The notes beneath the pieces were generated by a model, which worked only from the letters and a program-made list of their open reading frames with translations, ran no database searches and was not told where the DNA came from. A stretch of DNA of 64,000 nucleotides, taken from Leptonema illini DSM 21528 (GTDB lineage Bacteria; Spirochaetota; Leptospiria; Leptospirales; Leptonemataceae). The stretch is taken from NCBI RefSeq assembly GCF_000243335.1, contig NZ_JH597773.1:2721684-2785683 (forward strand). Reading direction: 5' to 3'. Both the position numbers and the translations under genes were made by a program. Shown in pieces: positions 51,561-60,120 of the stretch (positions are counted from its first letter, which is position 1; every line of letters begins with the position of its first letter).

Positions 51561-54500
51561 ATGGAAATTTCCCGACGACTCTCTGTTAACGAAACTATGC
51601 ATTGCCTATCATATCACAAATCAGAGAAACTCATCGCCATCGGATGGTCGACCGGCCTGGTCGAAATCCGCCGCGTAGACGAACGGGACGGATCTGTGGC
51701 AGAGCGACTCACCTCGTCCTTCTTACATAAGAAGCCTGTTAAGTTCCTTTCTTTCATTAAAGACGATCGCTTTGTTTCCGTCGATGAAGACGGCCATATC
51801 GGCATCTGTGGCATACAGGACGGACAGCCCATCCACAGGGCAAAGGTCGGCGGAGAATACGTCGAGGCCGCCCTTTCTGCCGATCAGAAGACGCTCTTTC
51901 TTTTCAGCTACAGGGGCATCGAAGATACGAATACCTTCGCCCTGGATATCGAGAGCGGACGATTGACTTTCGGGCCCGACGTCGATGATCTTTCCGTCCG
52001 CTCGCAGGTCTTCGCCGTCGATTCGCATCGCGCCGCCTATCGTTTTTTGCATGAAGAGAAGCTCACCGGCGAGGCAGAAAAGGCCTCGGGCGATGATGAG
52101 CGCATTCGCGACGCCCTTGCTGTCGTAAATTTTCAAACAGGCGAAATTGAAACGATCCTTTTCGAAGACGGGCCCGAGTCTACATTTGGAGATCTTGCTC
52201 CGATGTCCATTGCGCCCGATTTCAGCGTTGGCGTTCGACCGGCGATTGGCAGCCCGCCTCCCATTGTCGCCGGTCCTGACGGCGCTGAATCCGTAGCATT
52301 GCAGGTCGAGCTCTTTGATCCTCAAAGCGGAAAGGTTATACGGCGCATCTCCGTATTTGGAACGGGGCTCGAGAGCAAAGCCGATAAAAAAATCCTGTCC
52401 AACCCTTCGTTTCGACCGGCGGAGTTCCGGGAGAAGATGGATTCTCTTCTGAAAAATATAAGCTCACTGCAGATTTCCGATGACGGCAAGCAGGTCTGGG
52501 TTGGCGGTCGTGGCGGCGTGGTACGCGCGGTCATGCTCGACGACGACCGACGCACAACATTGATCCGCCACGGACTTGCAGGAGAGCGTCAGGGCTTTAC
52601 GCTGAACGACGTCTTCGATACCAATGTGCATAACAATCAGACCCTTGCCGTCAGCGCAACCGGTCGCTTTGTAGCCTTTGGCGTTCCAAATGATTTCTTT
52701 GCGCCCGGCAGTGTGGATCTTTTTTCAGAGACACCGATTGAACTCCAGCCCAGGATCGCCGACAGCCAGTCAGGAGTACGACCGAATTTCGTAGCTCTGC
52801 AGTCCGACGGGAACCATATAGCGATGAACGTGCGCGGCGAGACGGCGTTGATCTTTCCACTCGATGAACAAGAACCGCTGCTTTCTCTCGACGTGCCCTA
52901 CGGCGATGAGCTGCTCGATGCAAGCATCTCTCCTTCAGGGAAGGAAATCATCTTATCTTACGGGGGCAGGAATTCGCTGCGCATACGCGAGACGCAAGGC
53001 GGCGAGGATTCCGAAGTCGGTTTTGCAATCGAAGAGCTGCCGCTGCCGCCTCACACCATGTTCGGCCAGCATATCGACGATGACCTTGTTGTCTTTGTGA
53101 ATTCCCATGGGACTGTCGTTACCCTGCATGATGACACCTTTGCCGCCATCCGAAACGAAGACGAAGGTACGGATGAAGACGACGATGATGAGGACGATGA
53201 GGAATACGAGGATAACGAAGACGAAAGTGACTACGATGACGAAAGCGACGAAGATGAATACGATGATGACGAAGATGAGCCTGATGAGGAGGAAGATAGC
53301 GAAGAAGGGGACGAGTCACGCACGGAATGGAAGGTGCGGCAGATCGAAGGCTTTGCGCCACTCAGCATAGAAGGGAATTACGAGGGAGATTTCATCTACA
53401 GCGAACATTTCGAGCAACGGTACGATCTTTACGCAGCCGCAGTCGGCAGCATCGAGAACGATCACATCATCAGTACGCTCTCTGAGGATGGTCGCCTTGA
53501 CATATATCGATTTAATCGCGAAACCATCGCCCCGCTTTATATGCATAGAGTCGCCGGATGGCCGAAGCGCATGTCGGGCAGCGGAGCACACATTGCGGTC
53601 TTCAACTCTGAAGGCGGTTCCGTCGAGGTCTTCAGGCTCGAACGCTCCGGGGCACAACGGCTGCTCTCCTTTCAGGAAAACGGGCTTCGCATCGCAGAGC
53701 TGAAAGACGACGGCAGCGCTCTTATTCTCTTCAACGAACTTACGGGTGTCGTCTCGGTTCTCGATATCGCGACCGGGAAAGAGCAAGCGACATTGCGCTA
53801 TAACGGTCCTGCCATACATAGCGGGAACTATCATAGAAAATCGGGCAGGCTGCTCCTTGTGGAATCTGACGGAACGATGCTTATCGTTGACCCTCTCGTC
53901 GGCAGTCTGATCGAAAGCCTGCGGTTGGAGAAGATCGATGAGGATTGGTCTTTACGCAAAGCATCTCAATCTCTTGGTTCCCTACAGACCATCAACGAGA
54001 GCGTTACCCGTAGCTTCGCGGCCGAAGAGGCGCAGGCGAAAAAAGATGAAGAGGCGGCCCGGCGAAGAGAGATGTTCGGCCATACGGTGACTCTCAATGC
54101 CGACGAGAAGCCCGTTCGCAAACAGATCGAAAAGGCCATCGAGAAAATCAAAAAGATGAAAAAGAGCGACCATGCAAATCGGGCCGCTCTCTTCGATGAA
54201 CTACTGGCACCTTTTGCCGACCTGAGCTACGAGTCCGTATCCTTTAATGATTCGACGAAGGTCGATATCGGCCGCTGCTTTACCATCCGCGGATGCGAAC
54301 GGCGCGACCTGGCCGACATTTCCGGCGCCCTTGCAGATTTCGAACAGGGGCGAAGATTCCGCTACCCACTCGCAGTGGACGAGGTCCTCGAAACCTACGC
54401 CTTTCACGAGAAGAACGCACAGAAGACACTTGCGTTAGCCGATCGACTCTCGCTCGATTTTGAGGCAAAAAAAGGAATCGGCATCCGAAAATCAACGGGC

Positions 54501-55271
54501 GTCTACTGCTCGATTCTGCAGGCATATCTGCTTCAGAACGACGAAGCAGGCGCGCGCCGTACGGTTCGCTTTATCGTCGACGACTTACTTCCGTATCTCG
54601 AAGAAAAAGACGACAAACATCCTCTGCAAAGGGTGATGGATACGCTGAAGAAAGCAAAGATCCCTTTTGCATCTGAACTGCTTACGTCGGTTAAAGAAGC
54701 CTCCAAGCCGAAATCTCCCGAACGCGACGAAGAAAATTTCACGCGATTGAAAAATGCCCTGAGTCGAGCACAGTTTCTCATAAAAAACGAGAGATGGCAA
54801 GATGCCGGCGCCTTTCTCTCGGGCGTCCTCGCTCCGTATCGGGATCTGCGGTATGCCGATCGCGCCCTTTCCAGCGCCGAAACCGGTCGAATATCAGATC
54901 TGCTCGGTCTGCAGGCCGAGATACTTTTCCGATCGGCCGATTACGAGAAGGCTCTCGTATACGCCGAACGGGCGATCGAATTCCGAGAGGCGAAGTACTA
55001 TGGCATGGCAATGGAATCATGCATCCGACTGGGGCGTTATGATCGCGTCATAGAACTGTTCGAGCATATGCGCCTCTGTCCGTTCAACTGGTCGTCTGAG
55101 TATTTCAGTCCGCTCGCAGAATCGGACTATGCGCACGCAATCGCGATGCATGCGATCGCCGCGGAAAAAACAGGCCGTCCGGATTTTCTGCCACTGTTAA
55201 CCGAATTGTACGGCGAGCAATCTGAGGCCATAAAAGGTCAAATGGCTAACGATCTGTCCGCCACGCTTTAA
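51561..55271 (+). CDS. Large WD40-like propeller/TPR-like protein with acidic run
   Basis: A 1236-aa protein without a signal peptide. The first half consists of repeated beta-propeller-like blades (HCLSYHKSEKLIAIGWSTG, VKFLSFIKDDRFVSVDEDG, LQISDDGKQVWVGGRGG), interrupted near residues 530-590 by a run of mostly Asp and Glu, and the second half is helical, with a TPR-like segment near the C-terminus (QAEILFRSADYEKALVYAER). A scaffolding or protein-binding role is plausible. I start at ATG 51561; an in-frame TTG at 51549 is the alternative and neither has a clear ribosome-binding site. Confidence 0.72.
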   Translation: MEISRRLSVNETMHCLSYHKSEKLIAIGWSTGLVEIRRVDERDGSVAERLTSSFLHKKPVKFLSFIKDDRFVSVDEDGHIGICGIQDGQPIHRAKVGGEYVEAALSADQKTLFLFSYRGIEDTNTFALDIESGRLTFGPDVDDLSVRSQVFAVDSHRAAYRFLHEEKLTGEAEKASGDDERIRDALAVVNFQTGEIETILFEDGPESTFGDLAPMSIAPDFSVGVRPAIGSPPPIVAGPDGAESVALQVELFDPQSGKVIRRISVFGTGLESKADKKILSNPSFRPAEFREKMDSLLKNISSLQISDDGKQVWVGGRGGVVRAVMLDDDRRTTLIRHGLAGERQGFTLNDVFDTNVHNNQTLAVSATGRFVAFGVPNDFFAPGSVDLFSETPIELQPRIADSQSGVRPNFVALQSDGNHIAMNVRGETALIFPLDEQEPLLSLDVPYGDELLDASISPSGKEIILSYGGRNSLRIRETQGGEDSEVGFAIEELPLPPHTMFGQHIDDDLVVFVNSHGTVVTLHDDTFAAIRNEDEGTDEDDDDEDDEEYEDNEDESDYDDESDEDEYDDDEDEPDEEEDSEEGDESRTEWKVRQIEGFAPLSIEGNYEGDFIYSEHFEQRYDLYAAAVGSIENDHIISTLSEDGRLDIYRFNRETIAPLYMHRVAGWPKRMSGSGAHIAVFNSEGGSVEVFRLERSGAQRLLSFQENGLRIAELKDDGSALILFNELTGVVSVLDIATGKEQATLRYNGPAIHSGNYHRKSGRLLLVESDGTMLIVDPLVGSLIESLRLEKIDEDWSLRKASQSLGSLQTINESVTRSFAAEEAQAKKDEEAARRREMFGHTVTLNADEKPVRKQIEKAIEKIKKMKKSDHANRAALFDELLAPFADLSYESVSFNDSTKVDIGRCFTIRGCERRDLADISGALADFEQGRRFRYPLAVDEVLETYAFHEKNAQKTLALADRLSLDFEAKKGIGIRKSTGVYCSILQAYLLQNDEAGARRTVRFIVDDLLPYLEEKDDKHPLQRVMDTLKKAKIPFASELLTSVKEASKPKSPERDEENFTRLKNALSRAQFLIKNERWQDAGAFLSGVLAPYRDLRYADRALSSAETGRISDLLGLQAEILFRSADYEKALVYAERAIEFREAKYYGMAMESCIRLGRYDRVIELFEHMRLCPFNWSSEYFSPLAESDYAHAIAMHAIAAEKTGRPDFLPLLTELYGEQSEAIKGQMANDLSATL

Positions 55272-55346
55272 TCACAGGAGAACGCCGGTGACCGGGTAGA
55301 TGCAGGAGAAATCCAGGCACTGCCCGTTCATCGTAGCGTCATCAAA

Positions 55347-56174
55347 TCACTTCAGCCGAACTCCAAATGCCAGAGAGGCGACGGCATCACCATAATCCTT
55401 CTTATGGAAAAAAGTATGATCCTCCGTAGCGAGCTTCATCGATCCTACAACAACCTCGTGTCGCTTCATTTCCTGTCGGCCCCATTCCATCTCAGCTTGC
55501 ACAAAGTAGGAATCCACCAGATGAAAACGAAGCCCGATCTGTAGGGCCAGACGACCTATGTTGCAGCTGGAGTCGGAGCTATCAAACCCGGGATAAGAAC
55601 AGAAGCCGACTCCCAGACTGCCGCCGAAGTAAGGATCCAGACGGCTATCATACAATGGATGATAGGCGACGGCAGTTTCAAGCATCGTATAACGAATCGT
55701 AACCTCGGTCTTCTGCACAAGCGGTCGCTCAAGCGAAGAGAGCAGTATGAGCGGAAAGGGACCTTCTCCCGGAATACTCGCCCTGTATATATTGCCGATC
55801 TGACCGCAAGGGAACTGGCAGCTCTGACGATTTGACGCGAACCGTATTCCGGCCGAAATTGCGAGAGTGGGAACACTCTGAGGTGCAAATTCAATTTTCA
55901 AGAAGGAATGGCGGCTACGCCCCGTCCATTCCTGGGCCATTGCAGCCTCAACATCGGCAAGATCACGCAATTCGGCTAACTCCGGAGATATCGGATCCTG
56001 GTAGTGCTGTACCGACCGCACCATGTAGGATTCGAAGATGGTCAGCTGGTTGACATAGCGATAGGATCCGGCGCCATAACCGAATAATAGATGGGCGCGC
56101 CCGTGTTCAAAGAATGACTCGGCCATCAGGCTGAACGGCGTGATCATCATCACGAGAACCGAAAGATACTTCAT
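55347..56174 (-). CDS. Predicted outer-membrane beta-barrel protein, paralogue C
   Basis: A 275-aa paralogue of the proteins at 48089 and 49883, the most divergent of the three. Signal peptide MKYLSVLVMMITPFSLMAES; cysteines in SCQFPCGQ, GFCSY and SCNIG; YTMLETAVAYHPLYDSRLDP aligns with the paralogues; the C-terminus is LAFGVRLK rather than ending in phenylalanine. ATG 56174 begins the signal peptide; the longer frame starts with TTG 56207. It lies alone, ending convergently to the propeller gene. Confidence 0.75.
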   Translation of the reverse strand: MKYLSVLVMMITPFSLMAESFFEHGRAHLLFGYGAGSYRYVNQLTIFESYMVRSVQHYQDPISPELAELRDLADVEAAMAQEWTGRSRHSFLKIEFAPQSVPTLAISAGIRFASNRQSCQFPCGQIGNIYRASIPGEGPFPLILLSSLERPLVQKTEVTIRYTMLETAVAYHPLYDSRLDPYFGGSLGVGFCSYPGFDSSDSSCNIGRLALQIGLRFHLVDSYFVQAEMEWGRQEMKRHEVVVGSMKLATEDHTFFHKKDYGDAVASLAFGVRLK

Positions 56175-56409
56175 AGATCTTTTTCTGCTCGTTAATTCCA
56201 GAGTCAATCACTCCGTCTCCTGTAGCGATGAGCTGCTCTCTAATAAAAGCGATTCATGGTGCTCCTGCTTTTTTCGCTAAAGCATTTTGCTCGGCTGCCG
56301 AAGAATGAGTGTGAGTCGGAAGACCCATTCCATCTGACAGCAGCCTCTCAAGGCCCTCAATCAGAACCGCGGAAAAATCCGCCCGGGGGAATTTTTTTCT
56401 CTTCCGGGC

Positions 56410-56437
56410 TAAAGGCGCGGTGCCCACCCTACGATAA
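56410..56437 (+). promoter_or_regulatory. Candidate sigma-28 (FliA) flagellar promoter
   Basis: TAAAGGCG at 56410-56417 and TACGATAA at 56430-56437 resemble the flagellar consensus TAAA-N15-GCCGATAA (here N16 between TAAA and the -10 octamer; seven... the ACGATAA part has one mismatch to CCGATAA). It points at flaB, whose start is 233 bases downstream. Confidence 0.5.
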
Positions 56438-56650
56438 ACGAATCAGAGAAAAAGGATAGATACACGAACCTCAGAGGTCCGTGGTGCGTTCACATAGAAG
56501 AAAGAAGAACGTCACCGCCTTCGATTACACGACGAAGGAAAAGGACAGGCAGGGTTCGGGCGTTCACCGGTGAAAGCCGGCCGTCATGAGGACGGATGAC
56601 GCACGGGCGAAGAGATTCGGCCGGACGTCGGGAGAAATCCCTGAGCGCTT

Positions 56651-56668
56651 CGTTTCAAGGAGGAAACG
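56651..56668 (+). promoter_or_regulatory. Hairpin presenting the flaB ribosome-binding site in its loop
   Basis: CGTTTC (56651-56656) pairs with GAAACG (56663-56668) and the loop is AAGGAG, the core of the ribosome-binding site for ATG 56670. The site is exposed, which may favour or gate translation. Confidence 0.5.
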
Positions 56669-56669
56669 A

Positions 56670-57515
56670 ATGATCATCAACCACAATATGAGCGCGATCA
56701 ATTCGAATCGCGTTCTCAAATTCCAGCACTGGGAAGTCTCCAAAGACATGGAGAAACTCTCCTCGGGCATGCGGATCAACCGCGCAGGCGACGACGCCTC
56801 CGGTCTGGCCGTTTCCGAGAAGATGCGTGCCCAGATCAACGGCCTCCGTCAGGCAGAGCGTAACTCTGAAGACGGCATGTCGATGATCCAGACCGCAGAG
56901 GGTTATCTTTCAAGTCTCGCCGACATCATCCAGCGTATTCGTGTGCTCGCCGTACAGTCTTCGAACGGCATCTACAGCGCCTCGGATCGCCAGATGATAC
57001 AGGTGGAGGTTTCGCAGCTTGTCGACGAGATCGATCGCATTGCCAGTCAGGCTGAGTTCAATAAAATGAGCATCCTGAAAGGCGAATTCGCGCGCGGCTC
57101 TCGCGTAAGTTCCATGTGGTTCCACATGGGGCCTAACCAGCATCAGCGCGAGCGGGTTTATATCCAGACGATGACGGCAATGTCACTCGGGCTCAAGCGT
57201 ATGGACGGGAACACCGTTTCTCTTTCTACAGCTGAGCTTTCCAACAGCGCCATCGGAGACCTGGATGCCGCTCTGAACCAGATCAACAAGCAGCGTGCGG
57301 ATCTTGGCGCTTATTATAACCGCCTCGAACACACTGCTAAAGGACTCATGAACGCCTACGAAAACGTTCAGGCGTCGGAGTCGCGGATCAGAGACGCTGA
57401 TATGGCTGAGACGTCCGTAAGCTTCACGAAGAATCAGATTCTCGTGCAGTCAGGGACGGCGATGCTCGCTCAGGCGAACATCAGGCCTCAGACGGTTCTG
57501 CAGCTGCTCCGCTGA
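56670..57515 (+). CDS. flaB: Flagellin FlaB (core filament), first copy
   Basis: A 281-aa spirochaete FlaB. The N-terminal flagellin D0/D1 helices ([38 protein letters not shown]) and C-terminal helices ([30 protein letters not shown]) are complete, joined by the short spirochaete-specific middle [19 protein letters not shown]. It builds the core of the periplasmic flagellar filament. ATG 56670 has the ideal site AAGGAGG; the longer frame upstream is leader. It is paired with a second copy 142 bases downstream. Confidence 0.97.
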   Translation: MIINHNMSAINSNRVLKFQHWEVSKDMEKLSSGMRINRAGDDASGLAVSEKMRAQINGLRQAERNSEDGMSMIQTAEGYLSSLADIIQRIRVLAVQSSNGIYSASDRQMIQVEVSQLVDEIDRIASQAEFNKMSILKGEFARGSRVSSMWFHMGPNQHQRERVYIQTMTAMSLGLKRMDGNTVSLSTAELSNSAIGDLDAALNQINKQRADLGAYYNRLEHTAKGLMNAYENVQASESRIRDADMAETSVSFTKNQILVQSGTAMLAQANIRPQTVLQLLR

Positions 57516-57533
57516 ACAGGGATTGATACTCCT

Positions 57534-57639
57534 GCCTCTTAAGAGGCATTCTGAATAAGCGTCTTTCCACCGCCCGGGCGGCCGGTGTCGGCCGGGGGGA
57601 GGACGCAGGATGCATCCTCCGGCTCTTGCTTGCAAGAGC
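57534..57639 (+). other. Palindrome-rich spacer between flagellin genes
   Basis: Four perfect inverted repeats lie in the 142-base spacer: GCCTCTTAAGAGGC (57534-57547), CCGCCCGGGCGG (57571-57582), AGGATGCATCCT (57607-57618) and GCTCTTGC/GCAAGAGC with a TT loop (57622-57639), the last just before the second ribosome-binding site AAAGGAG. None has a T-tract. Confidence 0.6.
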
Positions 57640-57657
57640 AGTGCAAAGGAGTGCAGG

Positions 57658-58503
57658 ATGATTATCAATCACAACATGAGCGCGATTAACGCTAATCGCG
57701 TTCTCAAGTTCAACGTCTGGGACGTGGACCGCTCCATGGAAAAACTCGCCTCCGGGCTCCGGATCAACCGGGCTGGAGACGACGCTTCCGGGTTAGCCGT
57801 CTCAGAGAAAATGCGGGCGCAGATACAGGGACTGCGTCAGGCTGAGCGAAACGCCGAGGACGGGATGAGCTTCATCCAGACCGCGGAGGGCTATCTGCAG
57901 CAGACTGCAGATATCATTCATCGAATCCGCACGTTAGGCGTGCAGGCGGCGAACGGCATTTACAGTGCTCAGGATCGTCAGCTGATTCAGGTGGAGGTAT
58001 CTCAGCTTGTTGACGAGGTGGACCGTATCGCCAGCCAGGCGGAGTTTAACCGGTTCGACCTGCTTCTGGGTCGTTTCTCGAAGACCTCGCGAAACGGCTC
58101 GATGTGGTTCCATATGGGACCGAATCAGAATCAGAGGGAGCGTGCCTTCATCGGTACGATGACCTCGACGTCTCTGGGGCTCCGCGGTGCGGATCGCAGA
58201 ACGGTGAGCGTATCGACTCCGGGAGCCGCGAATGCGACGATCGGAGCGGCCGATAAAGCTCTGGATGTGATTCTGAGGCAGCGTGCCGATCTCGGAGCGT
58301 ATTATAACCGCCTCGAGCACACGGCAAAGGGGCTGATGAACGCCTATGAAAACGTTCAGGCCTCGGAGTCGCGGATTCGGGACGCAGACATGGCCGAAGA
58401 GGTGGTGAGGCTGACGACGAAACAGATCCTCACCGAAAGCTCGACTGCCATGCTGGCCCATGCCGGCGTCCGACCACAGGGTGTATTGCAGCTCTTGCGA
58501 TAA
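57658..58503 (+). CDS. flaB: Flagellin FlaB, second copy
   Basis: A 281-aa FlaB paralogue with the same domain plan as the gene before it ([70 protein letters not shown]). The two differ most in the middle ([15 protein letters not shown] versus [15 protein letters not shown]) and the end. ATG 57658 is preceded by AAAGGAG; the longer frame upstream runs through palindromes. A strong terminator follows. Confidence 0.97.
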   Translation: MIINHNMSAINANRVLKFNVWDVDRSMEKLASGLRINRAGDDASGLAVSEKMRAQIQGLRQAERNAEDGMSFIQTAEGYLQQTADIIHRIRTLGVQAANGIYSAQDRQLIQVEVSQLVDEVDRIASQAEFNRFDLLLGRFSKTSRNGSMWFHMGPNQNQRERAFIGTMTSTSLGLRGADRRTVSVSTPGAANATIGAADKALDVILRQRADLGAYYNRLEHTAKGLMNAYENVQASESRIRDADMAEEVVRLTTKQILTESSTAMLAHAGVRPQGVLQLLR

Positions 58504-58520
58504 CCTGTACCGGTCTCAAA

Positions 58521-58547
58521 AGCCCGGGGAAACCCGGGCTCTTTTCT
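58521..58547 (+). terminator. Intrinsic terminator after the flagellin pair
   Basis: AGCCCGGG (58521-58528), GAAA loop, CCCGGGCT (58533-58540), then CTTTTCTT. Eight perfect GC-rich pairs and a T-rich tail, 18 bases after the stop. Confidence 0.92.
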
Positions 58548-58807
58548 TATCGGAGTCGTGATGCAATCCTTTAGACGAAAGACAGAAGAAAAAGGAAGTC
58601 ACCCTGGAACCGGAATGATGCTCCAGAGCAGAAAAGACAGCTTTCCAAACCCTGGCAGGGCGCCTGCTCTCAAAGGAATGGGCTTCCTTTCATGAAGTCT
58701 CTTTTGTTGTAATTTATAGCCTTATAGCCATTTCCTGAGCTTCTTTCGGGATTTTTTTGAATCAGTTCGACTATCCAGAGACCTCCCTGAATACACAGGG
58801 AGGGTCT
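58548..58807 (+). promoter_or_regulatory. Upstream region of the coiled-coil gene
   Basis: A gap of about 300 bases from the flagellin stop. After the terminator it must hold the promoter of the next gene; a TTG at 58757 is an alternative in-frame start but lacks a site. The last part is the hairpin described separately. Nothing else is seen. Confidence 0.35.
58780..58806 (+). promoter_or_regulatory. Hairpin sequestering the ribosome-binding site of the coiled-coil gene
   Basis: CCTCCCTG (58782-58789) pairs perfectly with CAGGGAGG (58796-58803) across a six-base loop, and GA/TC extend it past one bulged G. The GGGAGG ribosome-binding site for ATG 58808 is inside the stem, so it would be hidden unless the stem opens. 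Confidence 0.6.
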
Positions 58808-59287
58808 ATGCCACATTTTATTAAATTGCCCGAAGAGGTTGCGGCGGTCTTTGGAGATGCCGCTCCAAAATTTGTTGACTTTCTTGCAACGACGTTCTCC
58901 ATTCAGGGAGACGAGGTTGCTCACATGTCTGCGATTTCCTTTGAAAGAACGCTCGAGAAAGAGACATCAAGCATACGGCTCGAAATCGCCGAACTGCGCA
59001 CCGACACGCAGACGGCCATCGCTGAACTCAGAACGGACACGCAGACCGCTATTGCCGATCTCAGAACGGAGACCATGACTGCCATTGCCGATCTCCGGAC
59101 GGACACTCAGACCGCTATTACCGACCTTCGCTCTGAAATGAAGGCGGATTTTTCGGACATGCAAAAGCAGATATCTGGAATCCATAAAGACATCTCAGCA
59201 CAGACAAAGTGGATTCTCGTCGGATTGGCGGCGGCGGTTACGCTCTATCCTATTGTCACGAGATTGGTCAGTCGTCTGTTTCCTTAA
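58808..59287 (+). CDS. Coiled-coil protein with C-terminal membrane helix (LA_3696-like)
   Basis: A 159-aa protein. Residues 1-55 (MPHFIKLPEEVAAVFGDAAP...) form a small N-terminal domain, residues about 60-115 are five 11-residue repeats of the type I-A-D/E-L-R-T-D-T-Q-T-A that should form a coiled coil, and a membrane helix (WILVGLAAAVTLYPIV) lies near the C-terminus. It resembles a family common in Leptospira under the label LA_3696, which I recall but cannot check. ATG 58808 follows GGGAGG. Confidence 0.75.
   Translation: MPHFIKLPEEVAAVFGDAAPKFVDFLATTFSIQGDEVAHMSAISFERTLEKETSSIRLEIAELRTDTQTAIAELRTDTQTAIADLRTETMTAIADLRTDTQTAITDLRSEMKADFSDMQKQISGIHKDISAQTKWILVGLAAAVTLYPIVTRLVSRLFP
58985..59149 (+). 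repeat. Five tandem 33-bp repeats inside the coiled-coil gene
   Basis: Units start at 58985, 59018, 59051, 59084 and 59117; each encodes an 11-residue I-(A/T)-(E/D)-L-R heptad-like unit. The first four are close copies and the fifth is diverged. Confidence 0.85.
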
Positions 59288-59386
59288 ACGGCAGGACTGT
59301 CATCGCCCCGGCAAGACAGAGTCCGATATGTGCCTTTATGCTAAACATTAGCCTCTGCTCCAACCTATTCGCCGTCCTGGCCACCA

Positions 59387-60052
59387 CTACCAGGAACCGC
59401 TCGATCCACCGCCGCCAAAGCTGCCTCCTCCTCCGGAAAATCCTGAAGAGCCCGACGAACTCGACCAGCCGCTTCCTCCTGAATATGAGACGTTACTGCT
59501 AACGCCTTCTGATATGCGTTTCAGTCCGGGGATTCTGGGCGCAAAGATGCGCAGGATCGGTACTCCGATAAGATAGAATCCGATCAGATACTTCCATTCG
59601 GCAAAGCCGAATATGACGAGAGGGAAAACCGTCCAGAAGATCAAAAGAAAAGGATACATGAAGCCAAAAGGCATCTCTTTATGAAATATCATCATAAACG
59701 TAAACACGCCTATAACAAACATGGAAAACGGACCGGCGATCCACTTGCCCTCGGGTACGCCGTCATAGGCCATCAATGCGTCCATTACCGGAACGGCCTC
59801 CACTTCGGGTAACTCTCCGCTTTCGATAGTCTTAGCGATCCGCTCAACGCCCGCCTCAATGCCCGATTCAAAGTCACCGCCGCGAAACTCAGGCAGGATC
59901 GTCTCGTCAAGGATGCGCCGACAGGAGGCGTCGGGCAGTATGCCTTCCAGTCCATAGCCGACTTCAATGCGAACCTTGCGATCGTCGACGGCTACAAGAA
60001 GAAGAATACCGTCATCGACATCTTTGCGGCCGAGCTTCCATGTCTCGGCCAC
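59387..60052 (-). pseudogene. 5'-truncated TPM-domain membrane protein
   Basis: A 221-aa frame from GTG 60052: the second half of a TPM domain (KDVDDGILLLVAVDDRKV, RIEVGYGLEGILPD), then two or more membrane helices and a Gly/Ser-rich tail (GFSGGGGSFGGGGSSGSW), as in TPM membrane proteins. Homology continues 5' of the start without a usable start codon (LLAVLTIQSLEGEILEEY, 60053-60118) until a TGA at 60128-60130. The signal peptide and first part of the TPM domain are missing, so the gene looks truncated, possibly by a deletion that joined it to the helicase stop. Confidence 0.7.
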
Positions 60053-60120
60053 GCGAAGCGAATACTCTTCGAGGATCTCGCCTTCAAGAGATTGTATCGT
60101 AAGGACGGCAAGCAGAGCCC

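Larger units (their letters stand above)
56175..56669 (+). promoter_or_regulatory. Long structured leader upstream of the first flagellin
   Basis: A 495-base gap between divergent genes. It contains a sigma-28-like promoter at 56410-56437 and, in the following 230 bases, several palindromes: TTCACCGGTGAA (56563-56574), CCGTC/GACGG (56581-56595) and a hairpin carrying the ribosome-binding site (56651-56668). A short + frame at 56256-56459 shows no protein-like features. Confidence 0.5.

Noticed and set aside
56256-56459. 67-aa frame upstream of flaB
   Set aside because: It overlaps the candidate promoter and has no start signal or protein-like pattern.
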